64,000 nt of DNA from assembly GCF_026262505.1 (NCBI RefSeq), contig NC_067203.1, positions 21,061,411-21,125,410 on the forward strand. Direction: 5' to 3'. The stretch comes from Trichomonas vaginalis G3 (Eukaryota > Parabasalia > Trichomonadida > Trichomonadidae). Each line of letters begins with the position of its first letter. The stretch's first letter is position 1. This document shows positions 1 to 12,490 of this stretch, one piece after another. The translations under genes were made by a program, and so were the position numbers. The notes below the pieces were generated by a model, which did no database searches, was not told where the DNA came from, and saw nothing but the letters and a program-made list of their open reading frames with translations.

Positions 1-2470
1 CTCATTTCTACCCTCATGAATTTTCATACGGAATCTCTTCGTACATGTTTTGTCATGACTTCTTCATCGTAATGAGCGTATATGTTTTGTCATGATTTCT
101 TCATCGTAATGAGCGTATATGTTTTGTCATGATTTCTTCATCGTACATGTTTTGTCGAAACTTCATCGTATATGTTTTGTCATGATTTCTTCATCGTAAT
201 GAGCGTATATGTTTTGTCATGATTTCTTCATCGTACATGTTTTGTCGAAACTTCTTCATCGTAATGAGCGTATATGCTTTGTCATGATTTCTTCATCGTA
301 TATGTTTTGTCATGATTTCTTCATCGTATATGTTTTGTCATGACTTCTTCATCGTACATGTTTTGTCATGACTTTTCATCGTATGAGTGTAAATGTTTTG
401 GTCAAACATGAACGTAAATTTTGTCAACATGAACGTAAATGTTTTGTCAAACATGAGCGTAAATGATCCAAAAATAATGTTTAGGGTAGATGGTTAGATC
501 TAACCTCATTTCTACCCTCATGAATTTTCATACGGAATCTCTTCGTATATGTTTTGTCATGATTTCTTCGTAAATGATTTGTCGAAACTTCTTCATCGTA
601 ATGATTGTAAATGTTTTGTCATGATTTCTTCATCGTACATGTTTTGTCGAAACTTCTTCATCGTAATGAGCGTATATGCTTTGTCATGATTTCTTCATCG
701 TAATGAGTGTAAATGTTTTGTCGAAACTTCATCGTACATGTTTTGTCGAAACTTCTTCATCGTAATGAGTGTAAATGTTTTGTCGAAACTTCATCGTACA
801 TGTTTTGTCATGACTTCTTCATCGTAATGAGTGTAAATGTTTTGTCAAACATGAGCGTAAATGATCCAAAAATAATGTTTAGGGTAGATGGTTAGATCTA
901 ACCTCATTTCTACCCTCATTTCTACCCTCATGAATTTTCATACGGAATCTCTTCGTACATGTTTGTCATGACTTCTTCGTAAATGATTTGTCGAAACTTC
1001 TTCATCGTAATGAGTGTAAATGTTTTGTCGAAACTTCATCGTACATGTTTTGTCATGACTTCTTCATCGTAATGAGTGTAAATGTTTTGTCAAACATGAG
1101 CGTAAATGATCCAAAAATAATGTTTAGGGTAGATGGTTAGATCTAACCTCATTTCTACCCTCATTTCTACCCTCATGAATTTTCATACGGAATCTCTTCG
1201 TACATGTTTGTCATGACTTCTTCGTACATGTTTTGTCGAAACTTCTTCATCGTAATGAGTGTAAATGTTTTGTCGAAACTTCATCGTACATGTTTTGTCA
1301 TGACTTCTTCATCGTAATGAGTGTAAATGTTTTGTCAAACATGAGCGTAAATGATCCAAAAATAATGTTTAGGGTAGATGGTTAGATCTAACCTCATTTC
1401 TACCCTCATTTCTACCCTCATGAATTTTCATACGGAATCTCTTCGTACATGTTTGTCATGACTTCTTCGTAAATGATTTGTCGAAACTTCTTCATCGTAA
1501 TGAGCGTATATGCTTTGTCAAACATGAGCGTAAATGTTTTGTCATGATTTCTTCATCGTACATGTTTTGTCGAAACTTCTTCATCGTAATGAGTGTAAAT
1601 GTTTTGTCAAACATGAACGTAAATGTTTTGTCGAAACTTCTTCATCGTAATGAACGTATATGTTTTGTCATGACTTCTTCATCGTAAATGTTTTGTCATG
1701 ACTTCTTCATCGTAAATGTTTTGTCATGACTTCTTCATCGTAAATGTTTTGTCATGACTTCTTCATCGTAATGAGCGTAAATGTTTTGTCGAAACTTCAT
1801 CGTACATGTTTTGTCGAAACTTCTTCATCGTAATGAACGTAAATGTTTTGTCATGACTTCTTCATCGTAAATGTTTTGTCATGATTTCTTCATCGTATAT
1901 GTTTTGTCATGACTTCTTCATCGTAATGAGTGTAAATGTTTTGTCGAAACTTCATCGTACATGTTTTGTGTCGAAACCTTCTTCATCGTAATGAACGTAA
2001 ATGTTTTGTCATGACTTCTTATCGTATATGTTTTTGTCATGATTTTCTTTCAATCGTACATGTTTTGTCATGACTTCTTCATCGTAATGAGTGTAAAGTG
2101 TTTTGTCGGAAACTTCACGTACATGTTTTGTCGAAACTTCTTCATCGTAATGAACGTATATGTTTTGTCATGATTTCTTCATCGTAAATGTTTTGTCATG
2201 ATTTCTTCATCGTACATGTTTTGTCATGACTTCTTCATCGTAATGAGTGTAAATGTTTGTCAAACATGAGCGTAAATGATCCAAAAATAATGTTTAGGGT
2301 AGATGGTTAGATTAACCTCTTTCTACCCTCATTTTCTACCTCATGAATTTTCATACGAATCTCTTCGTACATGTTTTTGTCATGATTTCTTCATCGTAAT
2401 GAGTGTAATGATCCAAAATAATGTTTATGTTAGAATGTTAGATCTAACACCTTTTCTAACATGTTTTCTA
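1..2470 (+). repeat. Short-repeat array, first orientation
   Basis: This is a dense array of degenerate units of about 20-35 bases reading ATGTTTTGTCATGAYTTCTT then CATCGTAATGAGYGTAA, with variants in which TCATGA is replaced by TCGAAA or TCAAACATGA. AGATCT hairpin modules interrupt it near 480-560, 880-940, 1,125-1,180, 1,370-1,430 and 2,300-2,350, and each is followed by the sequence ending TTTTCATACGGAATCTCTTC. Frames open through it translate into monotonous repeats and I do not regard them as genes. The same monomers occur in the terminal repeats of the Mavericks in this window. Confidence 0.9.
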
Positions 2471-2850
2471 ACATGGAGGATTTCATTAGATATCACATTC
2501 TTCCTTCATTTCATTCTATACACAATTTACATCATAGACGATTTAATAGATATAATACTTTACTGTTTCATTAGATATACACATCTTCCTTCATTTCATT
2601 CTATACACAATTTACTATCATAGACGATTTAATAGATATAATACTTTACTGTTTCATTAGATATACACATTCTTCCTTTTTCATTCTATACACAATTTAC
2701 ATCATAAGACGATTTAATAGATATAATACTTACTGTTTCATTAGATATAAACATTCTTCCCTAAACATTATTTTAGTTAAGTCCATCAAATATTTTTTAG
2801 GATACTTTCAGCAAATAATGTGTATATCTAATGAAATCCTCCATGTTAGA
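2471..2850. repeat. Spacer at the orientation switch, with about three 84-86 bp tandem units
   Basis: The array changes strand across this stretch. The edges are inverted copies: GGATTTCATTAGATAT near 2,478 reappears as its reverse complement near 2,830. Between them lie about three tandem units of 84-86 bases. Each contains TACTGTTTCATTAGATATA, an ATTTCATTCTATACACAATT stretch and GACGATTTAATAGATATAAT. The start TACTGTTTCA recurs at 2,561, 2,647 and 2,731. No gene is visible. Confidence 0.8.
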
Positions 2851-5800
2851 AAACATGTTAGAAAAGGTGTTAGATCTAACATTCTAACATAAACATTATT
2901 TTTGGATCATTTACACTCATTACGATGAAGAATCATGACAAAACATGTACGAAGAGATCCGTATGAAAAATTCAATGAGGGTAGAAATGAGGGTAGAAAT
3001 GAGGTTAGATCTAACCATCTACCCTAAACATTATTTTTGGATCATTTACGCTCATGTTTGACAAAACATTTACACTCATTACGATGAAGAAGTCATGACA
3101 AAACATATACGATGAAGAAATCATGACAAAACATTTACGATGAAGAAATCATGACAAAACATATACGTTCATTACGATGAAGAAGTTTCGACAAAACATG
3201 TACGATGAAGTTTCGACAAAACATTTACACTCATTACGATGAAGAAGTCATGACAAAACATATACGATGAAGAAATCATGACAAAACATTTACGATGAAG
3301 AAGTCATGACAAAACATATACGTTCATTACGATGAAGAAGTTTCGACAAAACATGTACGATGAAGTTTCGACAAAACATTTACACTCATTACGATGAAGA
3401 AGTCATGACAAAACATATACGAAGAGATTCCGTATGAAAATTCATGAGGGTGAGAATGAGGGTAGAAATGAGGGTTAGATCTAACCATCTACCCTAAACA
3501 TTATTTTGGATCATTTACGCTCATTACGATGAAGAAGTCATGACAAAACATTTACGATGAAGAAGTTCATGACAAAACATTTACGATGAAAGAAGTCATG
3601 ACAAAACAATATACGTTTCATTACGATGAAGAAGTTTCGACAAAACATTTACGTTCATGTTTGACAAAACATTTACACTCATTACGATGAAAGAAGTTTC
3701 GACAAAACATGTACGATGAAGAAAATCATGACAAAACATTTACGCTCATGTTTGACAAAGCATATACGGCCTCATTACGATGAAGAAGTTTTCGACAAAT
3801 CATTTACGAAGAAGTCATGACAAACATGTACGAAGAGATTCCGTATGAAAATTTCTGAGGGTAGAAATGAGGGTAGAAATGAGGTTAGATCTAACCATCT
3901 ACCCTAAACATTATTTTTGGATCATTTACGCTCATGTTTGACAAAACATTTACACTCATTACGATGAAGAAGTCATGACAAAACATGTACGATGAAGTTT
4001 CGACAAAACATTTACACTCATTACGATGAAGAAGTTTCGACAAAACATGTACGATGAAGTTTCGACAAAACATTTACACTCATTACGATGAAGAAATCAT
4101 GACAAAGCATATACGCTCATTACGATGAAGAAGTTTCGACAAAACATGTACGATGAAGAAATCATGACAAAACATTTACACTCATTACGATGAAAGAAGT
4201 TTCGACAAATCATTTACGAAGAAATCATGACAAAACATATACGAAGAGATTCCGTATGAAAATTCATGAGGGTAGAAATTGAGGGTAGAATGAGGTTAAG
4301 ATCTAACCATCTACCCTAAACATTATTTTTGGATCATTTACGCTCTCATGTTTGACAAAAAATTATTACGTTCATGTTGACAAAAACATTTCGTTCAATG
4401 TTGAAAACATTTACACTCATTACGATGAAGAAGTCATGAACAAAACATGTACGATGGAAAAATCATGACAAAACATATTACGATGAAGAAATCATGACAA
4501 AACATATACGATGAAGAAATCATGACAAAGCAATATACGCTCATTACGATTGAAGAAGTTTTCGACAAAACATTGTACGATGAAGAAATCATGACAAAAC
4601 ATATACGCTCATTACGATGAAGAAAGTCATGGACAAAAACATATACGATGAAGTTTCGACAAAACATGTACGATGAAGAAATCATGACAAAACATATACG
4701 CTTCATTACGATGAAGAAATCATGACAAAACATATCGCTCATTACGATGAAAGAAGTCATGACAAAACATGTACGAAGAGATTCCGTATGAAAATTCATG
4801 AGGGTAGAAATGAGGGTAGAAATGAGGTTAGATCTAACCATCTACCCTAAACATTATTTTTGGATCATTACGCTCATGTTTGACAAACATTTACGTTCAT
4901 GTTTGACCAAAACATTTACGTTCATGTTTTGACAAAACATTTACATCACTTACGATGAAGAAGTCATGACAAAACATGTACGATGAAGAAATCATGACAA
5001 AAACATATACGATGAAGAAATCATGACAAAGCATATACGCTCGTTACGATGAAGAAGTTTCGACAAAACATGTAACGATGAGAGAAAATCATGACAAAAC
5101 TATACGCTCATTACGATGAAGAAATCATGACAAAACATTTACACTCATTACGATGAAGAAGTCATGACAAAACATATACGATGAAGTTTCGACAAAACAT
5201 GTACGATGAAGAAATCATGACAAAACATTTACACTCATTACGATGAAGAAGTTTCGACAAATCATTTACGAAGAAATCATGACAAAACATATACGAAGAG
5301 ATTCCGTATGAAAATTCATGAGGGTAGAAATGAGGGGTAAGAAATGAGTTAGATCTAACCATCTACCCTAAACATTATTTTTGGATCATTTACGCTCATT
5401 GTTTGACAAAACATTTACGTTCATGTTTTGACAAAACATTTACGTTTCATGTTTGACACAAACATTTACGTTCATGTTTTGACAAAAATTTACACTCATT
5501 ACGATGAAGAAGTCATGACAAAACATGTACGATGAAGAAATCATGACAAAAACATATACGATGAAGAAATCATGACAAAAACATATACGTGAAAAAATCA
5601 TGACAAAGCATATACGCTCATTACGATGAAGAAGTTTCGACAAAACATGTACGATGAAGAAATCATGACAAAACATTTACACTCATTACGATGAAGAAGT
5701 CATGACAAAACATATACGATGAAGTTTCGACAAAACATGTACGATGAAGAAATCATGACAAAACATATACGCTCATTACGATGAAGAAATCATGACAAAA

Positions 5801-8657
5801 CATATACGCTCATTACGATGAAGAAGTCATGACAAAACATGTACGAAGAGATTCCGTATGAAAATTCATGAGGGTAGAAAATGAGGGTAGAAATGAGGTT
5901 AGATCTAACCATACTACCTAAACTTATTTTTGGATCATTTACGCTCATGTTTGACAAAAACATTTACGTTCATGTTTGACAAAACATTTTACGTTCATGT
6001 TTGACAAAAATTTACACTCATTACGATGAAGAAGTCATGACAAAAACATGTACGATGAAGAAATCATGACAAAAAATATATCGATGAAGAAATCATGACA
6101 AAGCATATACGCTCGTTACGATGAAAGAAGTTTCGACAAAACATGTACGATGAAGAAATCATGAACAAAACATATACGCTCATTACGATGAAGAAATCCA
6201 TGACAAAACATTTACACTCATTACGATGAAGAAGTCATGACAAAACATATACGATGAAGTTTCGACAAAACATGTACGATGAAGAAATCATGACAAAACA
6301 TTTACACTCATTACGATGAAGAAGTTTCGACAAATCATTTCGAAAAATCATGACAAAACATATATACGAAGAGATTCCGTATGAAAATTCATGAGGGTAG
6401 AAATGAGGGTAGAAATGAGGTTAGATCTAACCATCTACCCTAAACATTATTTTTGGATCATTTACGCTCATGTTTGACAAAACATTTACGTTCATGTTTG
6501 ACAAAACATTTACGTTCATGTTTGACAAAACATTTACACTCATTACGATGAAGAAGTCATGACAAAACATGTACGATGAAGAAATCATGACAAAACATAT
6601 ACGATGAAGAAATCATGACAAAACATATACGATGAAGAAATCATGACAAAGCATATACGCTCATTACGATGAAGAAGTTTTCGACAAAACAGTGACGATG
6701 AAGAAATCATGACAAACATATACGCTCATTACGATGAAGAAATCATGAACAAAACATTTACACTCATTACGATGAAGAAGTCATGACAAACATATACGAT
6801 GAAGTTTCGACAAAACATGTACGATGAAGAAATCATGACAAAACATATACGCTCATATACGATGAAGAAATCATGAACAAAACTATACGCTCATTACGAT
6901 GAAGAAGTCATGACAAAACATGTACGAAGAGATTCCGTATGAAAATTCATGAGGGTGAAATGAAGGTAGAAATGAGGTTAGATCTAACCATCTACCCTAA
7001 ACATTATTTTTGGATCATTTACGCTCATTACGATGAAGAAATCATGACAAAACATATACGCTCATTACGATGAAGAAGTTTCGACAAATCATTTACGAAG
7101 AAGTCATGACAAAACATGTACGAAGAGATCCGTATGAAAATTCATGAGGGTAGAAATGAGGGTAGAAATGAGGTTAGATCTAACCATCTACCCTAAACAT
7201 TATTTTTGGATCATTTACGCTCATTACGATGAAGAAGTCATGACAAAACATATACGATGAAGAAGTCATGACAAAACATATACGATGAAGAAGTCTTGAC
7301 AAAACATTTACGCTCATGTTTGACAAAGCATATACGTTCATGTTTGACAAAACATTTACGATGAAATCATGACAAATCATTTACGTTCATGTTTGACAAA
7401 ACATTTACACTCATTACGATGAAGAAATCATGACAAAACATTTACGTTCATGTTTGACAAAACATTTACGTTCATGTTTGACAAAACATTTACACTCATT
7501 ACGATGAAGAAGTCATCAAACTGTACGATGAAGAATTCATGACAAAACATATACGATGAAGAAATCATGACAAAACATATACGATGAAGAAATTCATGAA
7601 CAAAGCATATACGCTCATTACGATGAAGAAGTTTCGACAAAACATGTACGATGAAGAAATCATGACAAAACATATACGCTCATTACGATGAAGAAATCAT
7701 GACAAAACATTTACACTCATTACGATGAAGAAGTCATGACAAAACATATACGATGAAGTTTCGACAAAACATGTACGATGAAGAAATCATGACAAAACAT
7801 ATACGCTCATTACGATGAAGAAATCATGACAAAACATATACGCTCATTACGATGAAGAAGTCATGACAAAACATGTACGAAGAGATTCCGTATGAAAATT
7901 CATGAGGGTAGAAATGAAGGTAGAAATGAGGTTAGATCTAACCATCTACCCTAAACATTATTTTGGATCATTTACGCTCATTACGATGAAAGAAATCATG
8001 ACAAAACATATACGCTCATTACGATGAAGAAATCATGACAACATATACGCTCATTACGATGAAGAAGTCATGACAAAACATGTACGAAGAGATTCCGTAT
8101 GAAAATTCATGAGGGTAGAAATGAGGGTAGAAATGAGGTTAGATCTAACCATCTACCCTAAACATTATTTTTGGATCATTTACGCTCATTACGATGAAGA
8201 AATCATGACAAAACATATACGCTCATTACGATGAAGAAGTTTCGACAAATCATTTACGAAGAAGTCATGACAAACATGTACGAAGAGATTCCGTATGAAA
8301 ATTCATGAGGGTAGAAATGAGGGTAGAAATGAGGTTAGATCTAACCATCTACCCTAAACATTATTTTTGGATCATTTACGCTCATTACGATGAAGAAGTC
8401 ATGACAAAAATTACGATGAAGAAGTCATGACAAAACATATACGATGAAGAAGTCTTGACAAAACATTTACGCTCATGTTTGACAAAGCATATACGTTCAT
8501 GTTTGACAAAACATTTACGATGAAATCATGACAAATCATTTACGTTCATGTTTGACAAAACATTTACACTCATTACGATGAAGAAATCATGACAAAACAT
8601 TTACGTTCATGTTTGACAAATCATTTACGTTCATGTTTGACAAAACATTTACGATGA
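2851..8657 (-). repeat. Short-repeat array, opposite orientation
   Basis: The monomers are the same as in the first block but reverse-complemented (ACGATGAAGAAGTCATGACA, AAACATTTACGCTCATTACG, GTTCATGTTTGACAAAACAT). AGATCT hairpin modules recur every few hundred bases, for example near 3,000, 3,470, 3,880, 4,300, 4,820, 5,350, 5,900, 6,420, 6,990, 7,170, 7,930, 8,140 and 8,330. Single-base gains and losses are frequent in roughly 3,500-7,000, more than in neighbouring blocks. No protein-coding gene is supported. Confidence 0.9.
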
Positions 8658-11600
8658 AGTCTATGAACATAATAAATATTTCAAACCAGGAGCCAAATTC
8701 TTGCGATTTTCATATGGAATCTCTTCTCTCGGTTTTTCCGAGGTAAGCAATTATATGAAATCATTTACACTCCTACGATGAAGTCATGACAAAACATATA
8801 CGAAGAAGTTTTGACAAAACATAAACGAAGAAATCATGACAAAACATATACGAAGAAGTTTTGACAAAACATATACGTTCATGTTTGACAAAACATATAC
8901 GATTAAATCATGACAAAACATTTACGATGAAATCATGACAAAACATTTACGATGAAGTCATGACAAAACATATACGAAGAAGTCATGACAAAACATTTAC
9001 GTTTATGTTTGACAAAGCATATACGAAGAAGTCATGACAAAACATATACGAAGAAGTCTTGACAAAACATTTACGATGAAGTCATGACAAAACATATACG
9101 AAGAAGTTTTGACAAAGCATATACGATGAAATCATGACAAAACATATACGAAGAAGTCATGACAAAACATTTACGTTCATGTTTGACAAAGCATATACGA
9201 TGAAGTCTATGAACATAATAATATTTCAAACCAGGAGCCAAATTCTTGCGATTTTCATATGGAATCTCTTCTCTCGGTTTTCCGAGGTAAGCAATTATAT
9301 GAAATCATTTACACTCATTACGATGAAGTCATGACAAAACATATACGATGAAGTCATGACAAAACATAAACGAAGAAGTTTTGACAAAACATATACGAAG
9401 AAATCACGACAAAACATATACGAAGAAGTTTTGACAAAACATATACGCTCATTACGATGAAGAAATCATGAAAATTCATGAGGTGAGAAAAGAGGTGAGA
9501 AAAGAGGTGAGATCTCACCTCTTCACCTAAAATATATTTTTGTCTGATTTACGCTCATTACGATGAAAAAGTCATGACAAAACATGTACGAAGAAGTTTT
9601 GACAAAACATAAACGAAGAAATCATGACAAATCATTTACGATGAAATCATGACAAAACATTTACGATGAAATCATGACAAAACATATACGCTCATTACGA
9701 TGAAGAAATCATGACAAAACATATACGCTCATTACGATGAAGAAGTCATGACAAAACATGTACGAAGAGATTCCGTATGAAAATTCATGAGGGTAGAAAT
9801 GAGGGTAGAAATGAGGTTAGATCTAACCATCTACCCTAAACATTATTTTTGGATCATTTACGCTCATTACGATGAAGAAGTCATGACAAAACATTTACGA
9901 TGAAGAAGTCATGACAAAACATATACGAAGAGATTCCGTATGAAAATTCATGAGGGTAGAAATGAGGGTAGAAATGAGGTTAGATCTAACCATCTACCCT
10001 AAACATTATTTTTGGATCATTTACGCTCATTACGATGAAGAAGTCATGACAAAACATTTACGATGAAGAAGTCATGACAAAACATATACGAAGAGATTCC
10101 GTATGAAAATTCATGAGGGTAGAAATGAGGGTAGAAATGAGGTTAGATCTAACCATCTACCCTAAACATTATTTTTGGATCATTTACGCTCATTACGATG
10201 AAGAAGTCATGACAAAACATATACGATGAAGAAGTCTTGACAAAACATTTACGCTCATGTTTGACAAAGCATATACGTTCATGTTTGACAAAACATTTAC
10301 GATGAAATCATGACAAATCATTTACGTTCATGTTTGACAAAACATTTACACTCATTACGATGAAGAAATCATGACAAAACATTTACGTTCATGTTTGACA
10401 AATCATTTACGTTCATGTTTGACAAAACATTTACGATGAAGTCTATGAACATAATAATATTTCAAACCAGGAGCCAAATTCTTGCGATTTTCATATGGAA
10501 TCTCTTCTCTCGGTTTTCCGAGGTAAGCAATTATATGAAATCATTTACACTCATTACGATGAAGTCATGACAAAACATATACGATGAAGTTTTGACAAAA
10601 CATAAACGAAGAAATCATGACAAAACATATACGAAGAAGTTTTGACAAAACATATACGTTCATGTTTGACAAAACATATACGATTAATCATGACAAAAAT
10701 TTACGATGAAATCATGACAAAAATTTACGATGAAGTCATGACAAAACATATACGATGAAGTCATGACAAAACATTTACGATGAAATATGACAAAACATTT
10801 ACGATGAAAATCATGACAAAAACTTTACGATGAAATCATGACAAAACATTTACGATGAAATCATGACAAAACATATACGATGAAATCATGACAAAACATT
10901 TACGATGAAGTCATGACAAAGCATATACGATGAAGTCATGACAAAACATTTACGATGAAATCATGACAAAACATATACGATGAAATCATGACAAAGCATA
11001 TACGTTCATGTTTGACAAAACATATACGATGAAGTCATGACAAAACATATACGTTCATGTTTGACAAAACATATACGAAGAAGTCATGACAAAACATATA
11101 CGAAGAAGTCATGACAAAAACATATCGTTCATGTTTGAAAAACATATACGAAGAAGTCATGACAAAACATATACGAAGAAGTCTTGACAAAACATATACG
11201 ATGAAGTCATGACAAACATATACGAAGAAGTCTTGACAAAGCATATACGATGAAATCATGACAAAACATATACGATGAAGTCATGACAAAACATGTACGC
11301 TCATGTTTGACAAAGCATATACGATGAAGTCTATGAACATAATAATATTTCAAACCAGGAGCCAAATTCTTGCGATTTTCATATGGAATCTCTTCTCTCG
11401 GTTTTCCGAGGTAAGCAATTATATGAAATCATTTACACTCATTACGATGAAGTCATGACAAAACATATACGATGAAGTCATGACAAAACATAAACGAAGA
11501 AGTTTTGACAAAACATATACGAAGAAATCACGACAAAACATATACGAAGAAGTTTTGACAAAACATATACGCTCATTACGATGAAGAAATCATGAAAATT

Positions 11601-11930
11601 CATGAGGTGAGAAAAGAGGTGAGAAAAGAGGTGAGATCTCACCTCTTCACCTAAAATATATTTTTGTCTGATTTACGCTCATTACGATGAAAAAGTCATG
11701 ACAAAACATGTACGAAGAAGTTTTGACAAAACATAAACGAAGAAATCATGACAAATCATTTACGATGAAATCATGACAAAACATTTACGATGAAATCATG
11801 ACAAAACATATACGAAGAAATCATGACAAAACATATACGTTCATGTTTGACAAAGCATATACGATGAAACCTTGACAAAACATATACGATGAAATCATGA
11901 CAAAACATTTACGAAGAAGTTTATTTCCTG
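8658..11930 (-). repeat. Array sub-block with a shorter monomer and a CTCGGTTTTCCGAG module
   Basis: Here the monomers are mostly the short forms ACGATGAAATCATGACAAA and ACGAAGAAGTTTTGACAAA. A module of about 105 bases occurs at 8,658, 9,202, 10,439 and 11,328. It carries CAAACCAGGAGCCAAATTC, then CATATGGAATCTCTTC, then a stem-loop CTCGG-TTTT-CCGAG, and ends AAGCAATTATATGAAATC. The GGTGAG version of the AGATCT module is at 9,481-9,541 and 11,605-11,665, and the GGTTAG version near 9,789, 9,955 and 10,125. No genes. Confidence 0.85.
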
Positions 11931-12172
11931 GACTGTTGTCTAAATGTCATGTTGTCAGTAATTTTAAGAGAAGTTAATTAACCTGGTAGCACATGGTAAC
12001 ATGGTAACAGTGAAAACATTAACGTAAACATTATTTTTGCTGAATTCAACAACAAAATGAACGAGGTCAGGATGTATGCAAATACCTTTGAATTCATTCA
12101 TAAATGCCTTAGTAAGCTCATAAAATGCTTGTTTTTGCATCACATTTTGACGAAGTGAAGATCTTCACTTCG
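11931..12172. repeat. Island with a partial duplicate of the KilA-N fragment and a perfect 34-bp palindrome
   Basis: Positions about 12,045-12,135 duplicate about 12,298-12,388 of the adjacent KilA-N fragment almost base for base. The duplicate is followed by a perfect palindrome at 12,145-12,178 centred on GATC, whose arms read TTTTGACGAAGTGAAGA. At 11,965-12,036 there is a divergent hairpin module with GGTAAC-type arms and the usual trailing AAACATTATTTTTG. Confidence 0.7.
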
Positions 12173-12469
12173 TCAAAAATGTTTTGCATTCTCTACTGTA
12201 TCTTCGAGTTCTTCTTCATCTAACTTCTCATGAACTTTCTTATCTATGGAGTCCATAATATATTTGACATAAAATGCATACTTTACAGAGCACCATTCAG
12301 CAACAAAATGAACGAGGTCAGGATGTATGCAAATACCTTTGAATTCATTCATAAATGCCTTAGTAAGCTCATAAAATGTTTGTTTTGAGGTTGAGCCACT
12401 TTTGGCTCGACCGTATTCTTTCATCCAAAACTCAAGAATTTTCCTGTGTGAATTTTGTATAAAAAGCAA
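12173..12469 (-). pseudogene. KilA-N domain fragment inside the repeat array (virus-derived fossil)
   Basis: The frame of 98 codons ends like the second half of a KilA-N domain. It has a motif IHPDLVHFVAEWCSVKYAF, matching the family's 'YVHPKLALHIALWLSPEFA' theme, then a hydrophobic helix and an acidic tail. KilA-N is a DNA-binding domain typical of large DNA viruses, phages and Mavericks. It is much shorter than the KilA-N proteins of element A (44.3-45.9 kb) and is probably a remnant. A stem-loop at 12,467-12,490 overlaps its start, and an internal GAGCCACTTTTGGCTC dyad lies near 12,393. A degraded relative of the same piece sits at about 47,785-47,900. Confidence 0.65.
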
Positions 12470-12490
12470 CCGTCTGAATTCAGGCGGTTG
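12467..12490. promoter_or_regulatory. Stem-loop at the start of the KilA-N fragment
   Basis: Arms CAACCG and CGGTTG enclose a self-complementary CTGAATTCAG, so nearly the whole 24 bases can pair. It is preceded by AATTTTGTATAAAAAG and followed by TTATATTCTTCACAAAA. The same flanks surround a different stem at 47,796-47,819. Its function is unknown. Confidence 0.6.

Noticed and set aside
713-895. Many open frames of 60-135 codons in the array reading MFCHDFFIVMSV-like repeats
   Set aside because: They are translations of the short DNA repeat in whatever frame lacks stops. They occur on both strands and change frame with each indel, with no domain or start context.
1-2470. Telomeric or centromeric satellite
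   Set aside because: There is no telomere-type short motif, and the same monomers lie inside Maverick ends. A centromere role cannot be judged from sequence alone.
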